In this document: piece by piece, positions 53,136 through 62,374 of the stretch
Numbering within the stretch: the first letter of the stretch is position 1
Layout of the letters: each line of letters begins with the position of its first letter
Assembly: GCA_031406155.1 (NCBI GenBank)
Contig: JANOGW010000058.1
Span: forward strand, 7,559 to 71,558
Length of the DNA: 64,000 bases
Source of the DNA: JACMNW01 sp031406155
GTDB taxonomy: Bacteria > Pseudomonadota > Alphaproteobacteria > Rhodobacterales > Rhodobacteraceae
Direction of reading: 5' to 3'
The notes under the pieces: model-generated
What the model was told of the DNA's origin: nothing
The model's database searches: none
Seen by the model: the letters and a program-made list of their open reading frames with translations, nothing else
Position numbers and translations under genes: made by a program

Positions 53136-53336
53136 ATGACAATTCTTCAAATCAAATTTGGCCGTTTCGGTCAATTCGTTGCCAACCGGCGTCTTTACGC
53201 AAACCGAATCCGCCATTTTCGCCGCCTGTTGCAACTGTCGGACGCTGATCTGGCGGGGCTTGACATCACCCGCGCCGAGATCCGCAACCGCATGGCGCGA
53301 CTGCACATCTGGCTGAAGGCACAATCTGTCCGCTGA
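53136..53336 (+). CDS. DUF1127-like small basic protein
   Basis: A 66-residue protein rich in Arg and aromatic residues, with the short DUF1127-type core near residues 24-55 (RIRHFRRLLQLSDADLAGLD, then ITRAEIRNR). Many alphaproteobacteria carry several DUF1127 genes; some are reported to affect stress response or RNA turnover in Agrobacterium and Rhodobacter. The sequence is slightly longer than minimal DUF1127 proteins. ATG at 53136 with AAAGG upstream. It may be co-transcribed with the membrane protein gene 40 bp downstream. Confidence 0.65.
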   Translation: MTILQIKFGRFGQFVANRRLYANRIRHFRRLLQLSDADLAGLDITRAEIRNRMARLHIWLKAQSVR

Positions 53337-53375
53337 TTCCACTTTTCCGTTCGTGCCTACCGAAGGATACACTCC

Positions 53376-53795
53376 ATGCGCATCGCATATCTCTGCTTCA
53401 TTCTGGCCGCACTTGCCGGAACAACCGGTATTTCCATGGGCATCTACATGGGCATCAATCAGGATTTTACCCTTGCCCCCAGCCACGCCCACCTTAACCT
53501 TCTGGGCTGGGTTACAATGTCGATCTACGGCCTTTATCACCGTGCCGCGACATCCCCATCCCGGCCGCTCGACTGGACACAAGCCCTATGCGGCGGTCTC
53601 GGGTTTCCGCTGATGGCAGGTGGCCTTGGCCACTATCTGGCGACGGGTAGCGATGCGCTTGCCCCGGTAGTTATCGTCGGCTCATTGGCTTGCCTTCTGT
53701 CCATGGTGTTGTTCGTGGCCATCCTGATCCGGGACGCCTTTGCCGGAACGTTCAAGGACAAGATCCCAGTGAACCAGCGGGCGCATGGGTGGTGA
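53376..53795 (+). CDS. Small integral membrane protein of unknown function
   Basis: A 139-residue protein with four likely membrane segments (about 4-26, 41-58, 69-88 and 96-117). The motif SHAHLNLLGWVTMSIYGLYH resembles the heme-ligand region of heme-copper oxidase subunit I relatives, and short proteins of this kind are often annotated cytochrome-c-oxidase-like, but they are too short to be an oxidase. His in the motif could bind heme. ATG preceded by AAGGA. Context gives no function. Confidence 0.6.
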   Translation: MRIAYLCFILAALAGTTGISMGIYMGINQDFTLAPSHAHLNLLGWVTMSIYGLYHRAATSPSRPLDWTQALCGGLGFPLMAGGLGHYLATGSDALAPVVIVGSLACLLSMVLFVAILIRDAFAGTFKDKIPVNQRAHGW

Positions 53796-53901
53796 TGCGG
53801 CCGCCGGCTGTCGGCCTGCGCCGGATCAAGCGGCGCGGGCCCACCAACGCAAACGCCTTGGCCGCGGCGTTTATTCACCCGCGTGACGCTTTGATCGTGA
53901 T

Positions 53902-53917
53902 CGGGGCCATGGCCCCG
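53902..53917. other. Perfect 16-bp palindrome CGGGGCCATGGCCCCG
   Basis: It lies in the 263-bp gap between the membrane protein gene and the TPR gene. With no loop it is unlikely to be a terminator hairpin. It may be a protein-binding site or chance in GC-rich DNA. Confidence 0.3.
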
Positions 53918-54058
53918 GCTGTCTGCCGCCCCGTGCAGACAATTTTCGCTGCCCGCTGAATAAACCCGCCCCGCAAGGCGTTGTTTGATCATGGGCAGCA
54001 TCTGCCCGGACACAACGCTGATTCAAGCGTTCCCCATGTAGCATAAAGGACCTTTCAG

Positions 54059-54601
54059 ATGACCCCTATACAAACACTTCTCGCCGGCGTTTTCGCAGCG
54101 TCAATTGCCACCATGGGCTTTGCCGCCGGATCGGATTCAACCGAACCCCCGGTGCGCACCGAAACCACCAAAAAATGCAAAGACGGCAAAGTTTGGGACA
54201 AGGAAAAACGCCGCTGTGTCAAAGCCCAAAGCGGTGCCATGTCGGATGACAATATTTACGATGCGGCGCGCGAACTGGCTTATGATGGGCAATATGACAA
54301 TGCCTTGCAGGTGCTTGAAGCCGCTGCCAACCCGAACGATCCGCGCATCTTGAACTACAAGGGTTTCTCGCTGCGCAAGTCTGGCAGGCTGGAAGAAGGC
54401 ATGGCGTTCTATCAGGCTGCGCTGAAGATTGATCCCGATTACATTCTGGCCCGGTCCTACATGGGGCAGGCGATGATCTCTGAGGGCAATGCTGACGGTG
54501 CCAAGGAACAGCTGCGCCAGATCGCGGATCGCGGCGGCAAGGATACCTGGGCCTATGCAGCCTTGGACAAAGCCCTGCGCGGCGAAGCGACTACCTGGTA
54601 A
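54059..54601 (+). CDS. Secreted tetratricopeptide-repeat protein
   Basis: A 180-residue periplasmic protein: signal peptide (MTPIQTLLAGVFAASIATMG, cleavage near FAA), a Lys/Cys segment (KKCKDGKVWDKEKRRCVKA, likely one disulfide) and about two and a half TPR motifs from residue 65 (ARELAYDGQYDNALQVLEAA, LNYKGFSLRKSGRLEEGM, ARSYMGQAMISEGNADGAKE). It is upstream of the ECF sigma gene and may be part of the same unit. TPR proteins mediate protein contacts; a specific partner is unknown. AAAGGA precedes the ATG. Confidence 0.75.
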   Translation: MTPIQTLLAGVFAASIATMGFAAGSDSTEPPVRTETTKKCKDGKVWDKEKRRCVKAQSGAMSDDNIYDAARELAYDGQYDNALQVLEAAANPNDPRILNYKGFSLRKSGRLEEGMAFYQAALKIDPDYILARSYMGQAMISEGNADGAKEQLRQIADRGGKDTWAYAALDKALRGEATTW

Positions 54602-54745
54602 GACCGCATGCCGAAGCCATCCCCCAACCTGTTTCCGCCGGCCCGAAAGGTCGGCGGTTGCACCCCTGCCCGCGACTGTGTTCACCTGAAACTGGTTGGC
54701 CGCGCGCACCATGAACACGACCGGGGATTGCAGATCGTGACGGAA

Positions 54746-55249
54746 ATGGCTCAATTCACGAAGGATCTGGTGCAGATGATTCCGCGCCTCAGGCGATTTG
54801 CCTTAACCCTGACCCGCAACCGCGAAGACAGTGATGATCTGGTCCAAACCGCTTGCGAGCGCGCGATATTGCGCATCTCGCAGTGGCACTCCGGCACAAA
54901 ACTGGACAGCTGGCTATACACCATGATGCGCAATCTGTGGATATCGGAACTGCGCAGCCGCCGGGTGCGGCTGGGCCAGGGCCAGATCGACGCCGCCAGT
55001 ACCGATGAACTGACCACCCCGATTGGCGGGCCGGATCACGTTTATGGCAACGAAATGGTCAACATGGTGTTGTCCCTGTCCGATGGGCTGTCTTCGACCT
55101 TGCTTTTGGTCGCGGTAGAGGGGCATTCCTATCAGGAAACCGCCGATATTCTGGATATACCGATCGGAACCGTGATGAGTAGAATGTCGCGCGCCCGCCA
55201 GATGATGAAGGAAAAGCTGGCCGCAACTGGGGGCGTGGTTTTGCAATGA
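54746..55249 (+). CDS. ECF-family RNA polymerase sigma factor
   Basis: A 167-residue sigma factor with region 2 (about 8-75: MIPRLRRFALTLTRNREDSD, DLVQTACERAI, LDSWLYTMMRNLWISELR) and region 4 (about 110-160: SLSDGLSSTLLLVAVEGHSY, QETADILDIPIGTVMSR). It directs polymerase to its own set of promoters. The start is uncertain: ATG at 54746 gives a typical N-terminus; a GTG at 54737 is possible. The overlap with the next gene (ATGA) and the nature of that gene identify a sigma/anti-sigma pair. Confidence 0.85.
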   Translation: MAQFTKDLVQMIPRLRRFALTLTRNREDSDDLVQTACERAILRISQWHSGTKLDSWLYTMMRNLWISELRSRRVRLGQGQIDAASTDELTTPIGGPDHVYGNEMVNMVLSLSDGLSSTLLLVAVEGHSYQETADILDIPIGTVMSRMSRARQMMKEKLAATGGVVLQ

Positions 55250-56070
55250 CGCGCATGATCGACCAGCGCCTGCGCGATCAGCTTTCCGCCTATCTGGATG
55301 GGGCGCTTTCTGCGGGCGATACCCGGGCCATCGAAGACCTGATCAAGACCGACCCCGCCATTGCCACCGAGATCGAGGCCCTGTCACACGTCGATGACAT
55401 TGCGAAAGACGCGTTTGAAGCGATGCTTGCCGACCCGGTTCCCGTTGCCCTGGCGCTGGCGATTGACCGCTCGCCGCTTGGCGAAAACGACGGCCCCGCG
55501 ATGCAGGCGGCAAATCTGCCGACAAGGCCCGGATGGCAAACTCTGGTTGCAGCGTTGGCTTTGTTGGCGATCGGCGGGGCCGGCGGCGCGGTCCTGACCG
55601 GCAGCTTTGCCCAGACACCCCGGCAGGTTGCCGCTGCCATGGGTTGGCTTGATCAGGTGGCGGAGTATCACCTTGTTTACGCGGCCCAGCAACGCCACCT
55701 CGTCGAAGTGCCCGCATCCGACACAGACCATCTGCAGAAGTGGCTTTCAGACACGACGGGCGTGCCTTTCGTGGTGCCCGACCTTTCTGCCAGCGGCCTC
55801 ACGTTTCAAGGCGCGCGTCTGCTGGTTGCGGCTGGCAAGCCGGTGGCACAATTGCTGTACACCGATACCAGCAAACAGGTGGTCGCATTGTGCTTTCTGG
55901 CGGGGGGTGACCCTTCGATGGCTGACGGCCACACGACGCCGGTTTCGCACCGCGCAAATGGCGTCGATATGGTCTGGTGGAAAAGCGTCAACGCCTCTTA
56001 CGTTGTCGTCGGCCCCGCGACCGGCGTTGACCTTCAATCCATCGCGTTAGCGGCCGCGACCGTCCTCTAA
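55246..56070 (+). CDS. Anti-sigma factor, membrane-anchored, without the zinc motif
   Basis: A 274-residue protein. The N-terminal cytosolic segment (residues 1-90: LRDQLSAYLDGALSAGDTRA, IEDLIKTDPAIATEIEALSH) is like the sigma-binding helices of anti-sigma factors but has no HxxxCxxC motif. One membrane helix (about 100-120: LVAALALLAIGGAGGAVLT) and a periplasmic domain follow (to 274). It should hold the sigma factor inactive until a periplasmic signal acts. Translationally coupled to the sigma gene. The signal is unknown. Confidence 0.82.
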   Translation: MTRMIDQRLRDQLSAYLDGALSAGDTRAIEDLIKTDPAIATEIEALSHVDDIAKDAFEAMLADPVPVALALAIDRSPLGENDGPAMQAANLPTRPGWQTLVAALALLAIGGAGGAVLTGSFAQTPRQVAAAMGWLDQVAEYHLVYAAQQRHLVEVPASDTDHLQKWLSDTTGVPFVVPDLSASGLTFQGARLLVAAGKPVAQLLYTDTSKQVVALCFLAGGDPSMADGHTTPVSHRANGVDMVWWKSVNASYVVVGPATGVDLQSIALAAATVL

Positions 56071-56089
56071 GGCCGCGCATCAACGCCGA

Positions 56090-57220
56090 TCACGCCAGCA
56101 GCGCTGCGGCCTCGCTCGGTCCAAGCGGTGCGGGCTGGGTGCAGGTTGTCTGCAGGCTGACAAACTGCCCGGTTTCCCCCGATCGCAGCACCGCCAGCAT
56201 CACCTCGACCCCGTGCAGGGTGCGGTCGAGCGACGCCCGGTGATCACGCCCGTCGCGCATCGCCGCGGCCATATCGGCCAAGCCGGCGCTGCGATAGTTC
56301 GCCCGCGCCACCCCACCATGATCCTGGTTCGCCCGCCCGAACGGATGATCCCAAAGTGCTGCTTCCTTGATGATGCCGTCAGTTCCCGCCATTTCGACAG
56401 CACCGCCAAAGAAATTCGGGTCCGGCACAAAAAGCGACCCCTGATCGCCATAAATCTCCATGTTCGCCCGTTTGTGCGACCACACATCCCAACTGGTCGA
56501 AAGATTCACCGTTGCGCCATTGTGAAATTCCAGCAGCGCATGAATGTTCGTTGGCGTCTTGACGGGGATGGTTTCCCCCGCCCTCGGTTGGCTTGAAATC
56601 GTCCGCGTCGGGCTGGACGCATTCGCCAGTGCTGCCACCCGCTTGATAGGGCCGATCAGGTTGATCAGATTGGCGATGTAGTACGGCCCCAAATCCAGCA
56701 TCGGCCCACCGCTTGGTAGAAAAAAGAAATCCGGGTTCGGATGCCAATGCTCCATCCCGTGGCTCATCACGGCACTGGATCCCGCCACGATCCGCCCGAT
56801 CTTGCCGTCGTCAATCATCGCGCGGGCAAACTGGTGCGATCCACCAAGAAACGTGTCGGGCGCGCAGCCGACGCGCAAACCACCCGCCGCCGCCAGTGCG
56901 CGCAACTCCAGCCCCTCGGCCATCGACAGCACTAGGGGCTTCTCACTCCAGACATGCTTACCCGCCTGCAACGCCGCCTTCGACACCCCAAAATGCGCAT
57001 TGGGCACCGTCAGGTTGATCACTACATCGACCGCAGGATTGCCCAGCAAATCCTCGACCGACTGCGCCACCACGCCGTATTCAATCGCACGCGCCTGCGC
57101 TGCGGCCATGTTCACGTCTGCGCAGGCCCGCACTTCGATGCCTTTGAACATCGGGACAAGCTTGAAATAGGTGGTAGAGATGTTGCCACACCCGATGATG
57201 CCGATGCCCAGTTTATCCAT
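56090..57220 (-). CDS. Gfo/Idh/MocA-family oxidoreductase
   Basis: A 376-residue NAD(P)-dependent oxidoreductase: Rossmann motif GIGIIGCGNISTTYFKLVP, NLTVPNAHFGVSKAALQAGK, then the catalytic lysine motif WSEKPLVLS and C-terminal beta-sheet domain. Last gene of the beta-mannoside operon, directly after the isomerase gene (2 bp gap). It probably oxidises a sugar or inositol-type compound from this pathway; substrate unproven. Convergent with the anti-sigma gene. Confidence 0.85.
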   Translation of the reverse strand: MDKLGIGIIGCGNISTTYFKLVPMFKGIEVRACADVNMAAAQARAIEYGVVAQSVEDLLGNPAVDVVINLTVPNAHFGVSKAALQAGKHVWSEKPLVLSMAEGLELRALAAAGGLRVGCAPDTFLGGSHQFARAMIDDGKIGRIVAGSSAVMSHGMEHWHPNPDFFFLPSGGPMLDLGPYYIANLINLIGPIKRVAALANASSPTRTISSQPRAGETIPVKTPTNIHALLEFHNGATVNLSTSWDVWSHKRANMEIYGDQGSLFVPDPNFFGGAVEMAGTDGIIKEAALWDHPFGRANQDHGGVARANYRSAGLADMAAAMRDGRDHRASLDRTLHGVEVMLAVLRSGETGQFVSLQTTCTQPAPLGPSEAAALLA

Positions 57221-57222
57221 GT

Positions 57223-57969
57223 TCAGAACCCTTTAGCCGCAGCGATAGACCGCGTGGCGAAGCGCACATGATCCGACGGATTGTCATGCTCCATCACAAA
57301 ATTACTGCACTTGGTCCCGCGCAAAGCCGCCATCAACCCAGCCCAATCCACTGTGCCATGGCCGACATCAGCCCAGCCATCCTCGTCTTCATTCTGGCCC
57401 TCGGGTGCGATGTCCTTCACATGCACTGCAGTTATGCGCGCGCCGTACCACTTGAACCACTCCAGCGGGTCGGCCCGACCGCGAATGATCCAGGCAACAT
57501 CCGCTTCCCATTCCAGTTCCGGCCCGCCTTCAAAGATCAGGTCCTGCGGAATGCTGCCATCGGGCAAAGCCACAAATTCGAACGCATGGTTGTGCCAGCC
57601 AAAGCCAAAGCCGGCTTCGCGGTAGGGCTTGCCCACGGCCTGCAGATGCGCGCCAAATTCGCGCCAGCCATCCGCAGTTTTCGGCCTGTCGCCGGGCATC
57701 AGATGCGGGCAATAAATCCGCTCCAACCCCAGCGTCGTCGCGATGGTCAGTGCGTGGGAAACCTCATGTTCCAGCATCGTCAGCCCGAAATGCCCGGTCA
57801 GCATTTTCAGATGGTTAGCCTTCAGCAGGTCCGCCAGCCCCGCCGCATCTTCATAGATGCCGCCATACCCCTCGACCGAGGTGTAGCCCGCCTTGGCAAC
57901 CATCGCCAACGTGTCCGCCAGCGGGGGGAAATTGCGGCTGCTGAACAACTGGTACGAAAAGTCGGTCAT
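57223..57969 (-). CDS. Sugar phosphate isomerase/epimerase-type TIM-barrel protein
   Basis: A 248-residue xylose-isomerase-like TIM-barrel protein (AP2Ec family): SYQLFSSRNFPPLADTLAMV, KAGYTSVEGYGGIYEDAAG, FGWHNHAFEF, WEADVAWIIRG and VHVKDIAPEGQ. The Glu/Asp/His set at barrel ends is typical of metal-dependent isomerases. It lies between the oxidoreductase and the beta-mannosidase genes and is part of the same minus-strand operon. Substrate is unknown but probably a free sugar. Confidence 0.85.
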   Translation of the reverse strand: MTDFSYQLFSSRNFPPLADTLAMVAKAGYTSVEGYGGIYEDAAGLADLLKANHLKMLTGHFGLTMLEHEVSHALTIATTLGLERIYCPHLMPGDRPKTADGWREFGAHLQAVGKPYREAGFGFGWHNHAFEFVALPDGSIPQDLIFEGGPELEWEADVAWIIRGRADPLEWFKWYGARITAVHVKDIAPEGQNEDEDGWADVGHGTVDWAGLMAALRGTKCSNFVMEHDNPSDHVRFATRSIAAAKGF

Positions 57970-57981
57970 GATGATGTCCTT

Positions 57982-60384
57982 TCAGACGGGGCCATAGGTG
58001 GCCGAATGAAGATCGCGCAGGGTGAACTGCGGCACTGGCCCGGGCATTGCCGGGGTGAAGGTCACTGTCGCAGAATGCCCCGGAAACAGCGTGAAGGCGT
58101 TGGTCGAAAAGCGCCCCGGCACATCGGATTCGAGTGATACGAACAGCGCAAGCGCCGTTGCCTCGATGCTGATTTGCCAGTCTTCCCCTTGCGGCGCCAT
58201 GACATGCGTCAATTCAGGGGGCAGCAGATCATAGGCTTTGTAGGGCCTTGGTGCGAAGACATCGCCTGAAACAGGCGTGCCATCCGCGTGGTGCCAGACG
58301 TAGGCCAGCATCTCATCCGCGGCGATATCGATTGCCGGAATATGTATCACCCGCACGGCGCTGTCGGCAGATACGGTCACCGTTGCGCCCGCCAGTGGCC
58401 GGGTTTTCCCCGACATATCAACCGCCAGCGTGTTCACTGTCAGGGTCACGGTTTCGGCAGCGTCATTCACCGCGCGCAGATCGAAACCGCCTGTCACCGG
58501 AACGGCGGTCACCAGAAGGGGCTGATAAAACTGCTTGGCCATATGGTGTAGCAGCTTCCAGCCACCCCCATGATCGAGGCTGGACCAGCTGCAAACCGGC
58601 CAGGTGTCGTTCAATTGCCAGATCAGCGTGCCCATGCAATGCGGCTTCAGGCTGCGCCAATGGGTTACGGCAGTTTTGATGGCAAGGCCCTGTTGCACCT
58701 GGCTTAAGTAGACGAAATTCTCAAAGTCCACCGGAAAGCGGAAGTAGCGGAACATCGTCTCGGCGATCCGGGCGTTGCCTCCGGCGTTTTTCTGATGGCT
58801 TTCCATCACGGGGGCAGCGATGTTCCAGTCTTTCGGATCGGCAAAACGACGGATCACGTCCATCGAAGGATAGGACTGAAATCCGAACTCTGAACAAAAC
58901 CGAGGGCGTACATCGCGGTAGTGGTCGAAATCCCGGCCTTCATGCCATACGCTCCAAAAGTGCATGTCGCCCTTGCTGTCGTCATGCCACGCGTCGCCGA
59001 AATCCATCGGCCCCGGAGAGGGTGAGGATGGCCACCAAACCGCGCCCGGAACGGCAGCTTTCAATGCGGTTTCGATCGTTCGGTTCAGCCGGTCATAACC
59101 CACAAGATACCGATCCCGGTTCGCCCGCGTCTCGGGAAACCACGTTAGCGCGCCGATCAACTCGTTGTCACCACACCATAAAATCAGGCTGGCATGGTGA
59201 TGCAACCGTAGCGCCTGTTCGCGCGTTTCGATGGCGACGTCGGCCAGAAAGGCATCATTCGCGGGGTAGATGTGGCAGGAAAACATGAAGTCTTGCCAGA
59301 CCATCAGTCCCAATTCATCGCACAGGTCATAGAACCAGTCGGGTTCATACCGACCGCCACCCCAGACCCGGATCATGTTCATGTTTGCATCCACCGCCGA
59401 TTGCAGCAGATCGCGCGCCGCCCCGACCGTTATCCGCCCCGCCAGCGCATCGGCGGGTATCCAGTTTGCGCCACGCGCAAAGATATCCCGGCCATTGATG
59501 GCGAATTTGAAACCAAGCCCGGCGGCGTCTTTTTCGGTGATCAGACGGGCGTCGCGCAGCCCGAAGCGTCTGTGCACCGCCTGTGCACCCAGCGTCACAA
59601 CAAGATCGTGCAGCACTTGGGCCCCAGAACCGGCTGGCCACCACAAAACCGGGTTGTTGATCGTGAGGTCCGCCCGCGCCACACCGCGCGTGATCACCGC
59701 TGTCGCCGACACACCAGCCAGATCAAAGGTGACTGTCTTCCCCTCGGCGTCGCCCTCGATCTGTGCTTCAACGCTGACAACCACCCGACCCGGCGCATGC
59801 ACCTGATCAATCACCAGCGACGCCACGCGCGCGGCCACCACAGGCTCCAACCCGATGTCGCCATAAACCCCGAACGGAGCCAGCGCGATGTTCCAATCCC
59901 AGCCGAAATCACACGCGGGTTTACGCAGCATGTTGCCGTTGTGAATGGGGGTGTTGTTCGCGCTGAACGGTACGAAATACGGCTGCGCCGCCTGCAAGCG
60001 CGCAGCCTCTGCCACCACATTGCCAAAGCGGATTTCGATGTCGTTCGAGCCGACGCGGAGTACGTCCGACAGATCGATACGGAACGACCGGAACATGTTC
60101 GCCGTACGCAACACGGGCACGCCATTTACCACCACCTCGGCCAGCGTATCCAGCATGGAGACCACAAACACCAGATCGGTACGGTCCACCACAAAACTGC
60201 GACTGATCACCCACTCGGAGGCACAAATCCAGCGCAGATCATACTCGTTGCGGCCAAAATACGGATCGGGGATCAGCCGAGCCGCATGCAGCGCCGAGAT
60301 GCCGTCGCCCGGTATCTGCATCGGTGCGGACAGCCCTTTGGCAGCATCCGTCAGATGCCATTCACCATTCAAATCCACCAGCAT
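57982..60384 (-). CDS. Beta-mannosidase, glycoside hydrolase family 2
   Basis: An 800-residue enzyme beginning MLVDLNGEWHLTDAAKGLSA, the family-typical opening. The GH2 layout is visible: sugar-binding beta domains (to about 290), then the TIM barrel with ARGANWIPAD, MIRVWGGGRYEPDWFYDLCD, the acid/base WCGDNE (Glu408) and the nucleophile FCSEFGFQSYPS (Glu499), followed by C-terminal beta domains. It removes terminal beta-1,4-mannose from manno-oligosaccharides. No signal peptide, so it is cytosolic and acts on imported oligosaccharides brought by the adjacent ABC transporter. Confidence 0.9.
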   Translation of the reverse strand: MLVDLNGEWHLTDAAKGLSAPMQIPGDGISALHAARLIPDPYFGRNEYDLRWICASEWVISRSFVVDRTDLVFVVSMLDTLAEVVVNGVPVLRTANMFRSFRIDLSDVLRVGSNDIEIRFGNVVAEAARLQAAQPYFVPFSANNTPIHNGNMLRKPACDFGWDWNIALAPFGVYGDIGLEPVVAARVASLVIDQVHAPGRVVVSVEAQIEGDAEGKTVTFDLAGVSATAVITRGVARADLTINNPVLWWPAGSGAQVLHDLVVTLGAQAVHRRFGLRDARLITEKDAAGLGFKFAINGRDIFARGANWIPADALAGRITVGAARDLLQSAVDANMNMIRVWGGGRYEPDWFYDLCDELGLMVWQDFMFSCHIYPANDAFLADVAIETREQALRLHHHASLILWCGDNELIGALTWFPETRANRDRYLVGYDRLNRTIETALKAAVPGAVWWPSSPSPGPMDFGDAWHDDSKGDMHFWSVWHEGRDFDHYRDVRPRFCSEFGFQSYPSMDVIRRFADPKDWNIAAPVMESHQKNAGGNARIAETMFRYFRFPVDFENFVYLSQVQQGLAIKTAVTHWRSLKPHCMGTLIWQLNDTWPVCSWSSLDHGGGWKLLHHMAKQFYQPLLVTAVPVTGGFDLRAVNDAAETVTLTVNTLAVDMSGKTRPLAGATVTVSADSAVRVIHIPAIDIAADEMLAYVWHHADGTPVSGDVFAPRPYKAYDLLPPELTHVMAPQGEDWQISIEATALALFVSLESDVPGRFSTNAFTLFPGHSATVTFTPAMPGPVPQFTLRDLHSATYGPV

Positions 60385-60389
60385 TCTGA

Positions 60390-61460
60390 TCAGAGCCTTT
60401 CTTCGGTGCCCTTGTCGAACATCGACGCGCGGATCGGGTCGAACCCGATATGCAGCGCGTCACCTGGGGCGACCTTGGCCTGCCCTTCCATCCGCAGACG
60501 GAAATCCTGCCCTGCGACCTTGGTCCAGACCAGCGTGTCTGCCCCCATCGGTTCCACAATCTCGACCACGCTGTCCATATGCACCGGGCAGGTATTTGCC
60601 GCATCGCCGGTCAGCACCGCTTCGGGTCGCACACCCAGCCATGCAGGCCCGGCTGGCCATTTGGCAAAGGGATAGCGCGCGACATCCATGGTGACATCGC
60701 CGGTGTGAAAGGCTTTGCTTTCCAGCAAGCCATCCAGAAAGTTGATTTCCGGGCTGCCGATAAAGCCGGCGACGTATTTGTTCACCGGCCGATTATAAAT
60801 CTCATCCGGGCTGGCCAGTTGCTGGATCAAACCGGACCGCATCACGGCAATCCGGTCGGCCAGCGTCAGCGCCTCGATCTGGTCATGCGTCACGTAGATC
60901 ATGGTGTTCTTCAGCCGTTGATGCAGGCGCTTGATCTCTACCCGCAGATCGGCGCGCAGTTTGGCATCAAGGTTCGACAAAGGCTCGTCGAACAGGAACA
61001 CATCGACATCGCGCACCAGTGCCCGACCGATCGCCACGCGCTGGCGCTGCCCACCTGACAATGCGCCGGGCTTGCGGTCCAGCAGCGGGCCGATCTGCAA
61101 TATCCCGGACGCGCGGGCCACGCGTTTTTCGATCTCCTGCCGGGGCAACCCCGCGATTTTTAGCCCGAAGGACAGGTTGCCGCGCACCGTCATCTGGGGA
61201 TAAAGCGCGTAGGACTGGAACACCATGCCGATGCCACGTTCAGACGGTTCCACCCAGGTGACGTTCTTGCCCTTGATGAAAATCTGCCCCTCGGACGGCT
61301 CCAGCAGGCCCGCAAGACAATTCAGCAAAGTTGATTTGCCGCAACCCGACGGCCCCAGCAGCACGATGAACTCGCCCTCGCCGACATCGAGGTTCAGGTC
61401 TTGCAGGACCGTGACCGCGCCAAACTTGAGGGACAGGTTCTTGACAGAGACTGAGTGCAT
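60390..61460 (-). CDS. Sugar ABC transporter ATP-binding protein, UgpC/MsmK-like
   Basis: A 356-residue protein with Walker A GPSGCGKST, Q-loop QSYALYPQMTV, signature LSGGQRQRVAIGRALV, Walker B VFLFDEPLSNLDAK and H-loop YVTHDQIEA, plus a C-terminal TOBE/OB regulatory domain (from about 235; FIGSPEINFLDG). This is the MalK-type ATPase of a CUT1 transporter. The ATG at 61460 lies 4 bases after the upstream permease stop. Confidence 0.92.
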   Translation of the reverse strand: MHSVSVKNLSLKFGAVTVLQDLNLDVGEGEFIVLLGPSGCGKSTLLNCLAGLLEPSEGQIFIKGKNVTWVEPSERGIGMVFQSYALYPQMTVRGNLSFGLKIAGLPRQEIEKRVARASGILQIGPLLDRKPGALSGGQRQRVAIGRALVRDVDVFLFDEPLSNLDAKLRADLRVEIKRLHQRLKNTMIYVTHDQIEALTLADRIAVMRSGLIQQLASPDEIYNRPVNKYVAGFIGSPEINFLDGLLESKAFHTGDVTMDVARYPFAKWPAGPAWLGVRPEAVLTGDAANTCPVHMDSVVEIVEPMGADTLVWTKVAGQDFRLRMEGQAKVAPGDALHIGFDPIRASMFDKGTEERL

Positions 61461-61464
61461 CGGA

Positions 61465-62370
61465 TCAACCCTTGACGGCGCCGGCTGCAATGCCGCGCAC
61501 GAAATATTTGCCGGAAACGAAGTAAATGGTCAGGGGCACCAGCCCCGTCAGGATGGTTGCCGCCATCTCGACATTGTATTCCTTTACCCCCTGCAGCGAG
61601 TTGACAATGTTGTTCAACTGCACCGTCATCGGGTAGTTGGTCGGCCCGGCATAGATCACCCCGAACAGGAAATCGTTCCAGATGCCGGTGACTTGCAAGA
61701 TCACCGCAACCGTGAAGATCGGCAGCGACATCGGTGCCAGAACGCGGAAGAAGATACGCCAGTAGCCCGCCCCATCGACGCGCGCAGCCTTGAACAATTC
61801 GTCCGGCAGGGATGCAAAGTAGTTGCGGAACAGCAGTGTCAGGATCGGCAGGCCGAACACGGTATGCACAAAAATCACCGCATAAAGCGTGGAATAGATG
61901 CCCATCTCGCGGGTGATGATGACCAACGGGTACAGAAACACCTGATAGGGAATGAACGACCCGACCAGCAGGATGGTAAAGCACCATTCCGCCATTTTGA
62001 ACGGCCAGTTCGCCAGCGAATAGCCCGAGATCGAGGCCACCGCGATGGACACGATCACCGACGGGATGGTGATGAACACCGAATTCCAGAAGCCGGGGGC
62101 AAGCCCGGTGCAGTTCAGCCCGGTACAGGCGGCTGACCAGGCCTTGACCCAGGCATCGAACGTCGGCCGCGCGGTCGGAATGAAAATGTTGCCCTCGCGG
62201 ATCTGGTCCAGATCCTTGAGCGAGGTGATGATCATCACATAAAGCGGGATGAGATAGTAGATCGAGGTGACGATCAGCAAGGCGTAGATCAGCACCCGAC
62301 CGGGGGCGAAAAACGGCTTCGGCTTGGGGCCGGACGGGTCATCTATGGATGCGGTTGAATTGGCATTCAT
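61465..62370 (-). CDS. Sugar ABC transporter permease (MalG-type)
   Basis: A 301-residue inner-membrane protein with six hydrophobic segments (first about 25-47) and the EAA loop ELFKAARVDGAGYWRIFFRV near residue 205, matching the MalG-type subunit of CUT1 systems. It partners with the permease encoded just upstream. The start at 62370 gives a normal N-terminus (MNANSTASIDDPSGPKPKPF). Confidence 0.9.
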   Translation of the reverse strand: MNANSTASIDDPSGPKPKPFFAPGRVLIYALLIVTSIYYLIPLYVMIITSLKDLDQIREGNIFIPTARPTFDAWVKAWSAACTGLNCTGLAPGFWNSVFITIPSVIVSIAVASISGYSLANWPFKMAEWCFTILLVGSFIPYQVFLYPLVIITREMGIYSTLYAVIFVHTVFGLPILTLLFRNYFASLPDELFKAARVDGAGYWRIFFRVLAPMSLPIFTVAVILQVTGIWNDFLFGVIYAGPTNYPMTVQLNNIVNSLQGVKEYNVEMAATILTGLVPLTIYFVSGKYFVRGIAAGAVKG

Positions 62371-62374
62371 GCGC

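Noticed and set aside
53902..53917. Palindrome considered as a terminator
   Set aside because: There is no loop or T-run, and it is more than 100 bp from the preceding stop; kept only as a low-confidence feature.
59272..60675. A 467-codon open frame on the plus strand opposite the beta-mannosidase gene
   Set aside because: His/Arg/Pro-rich shadow; the minus-strand frame has both GH2 catalytic motifs.
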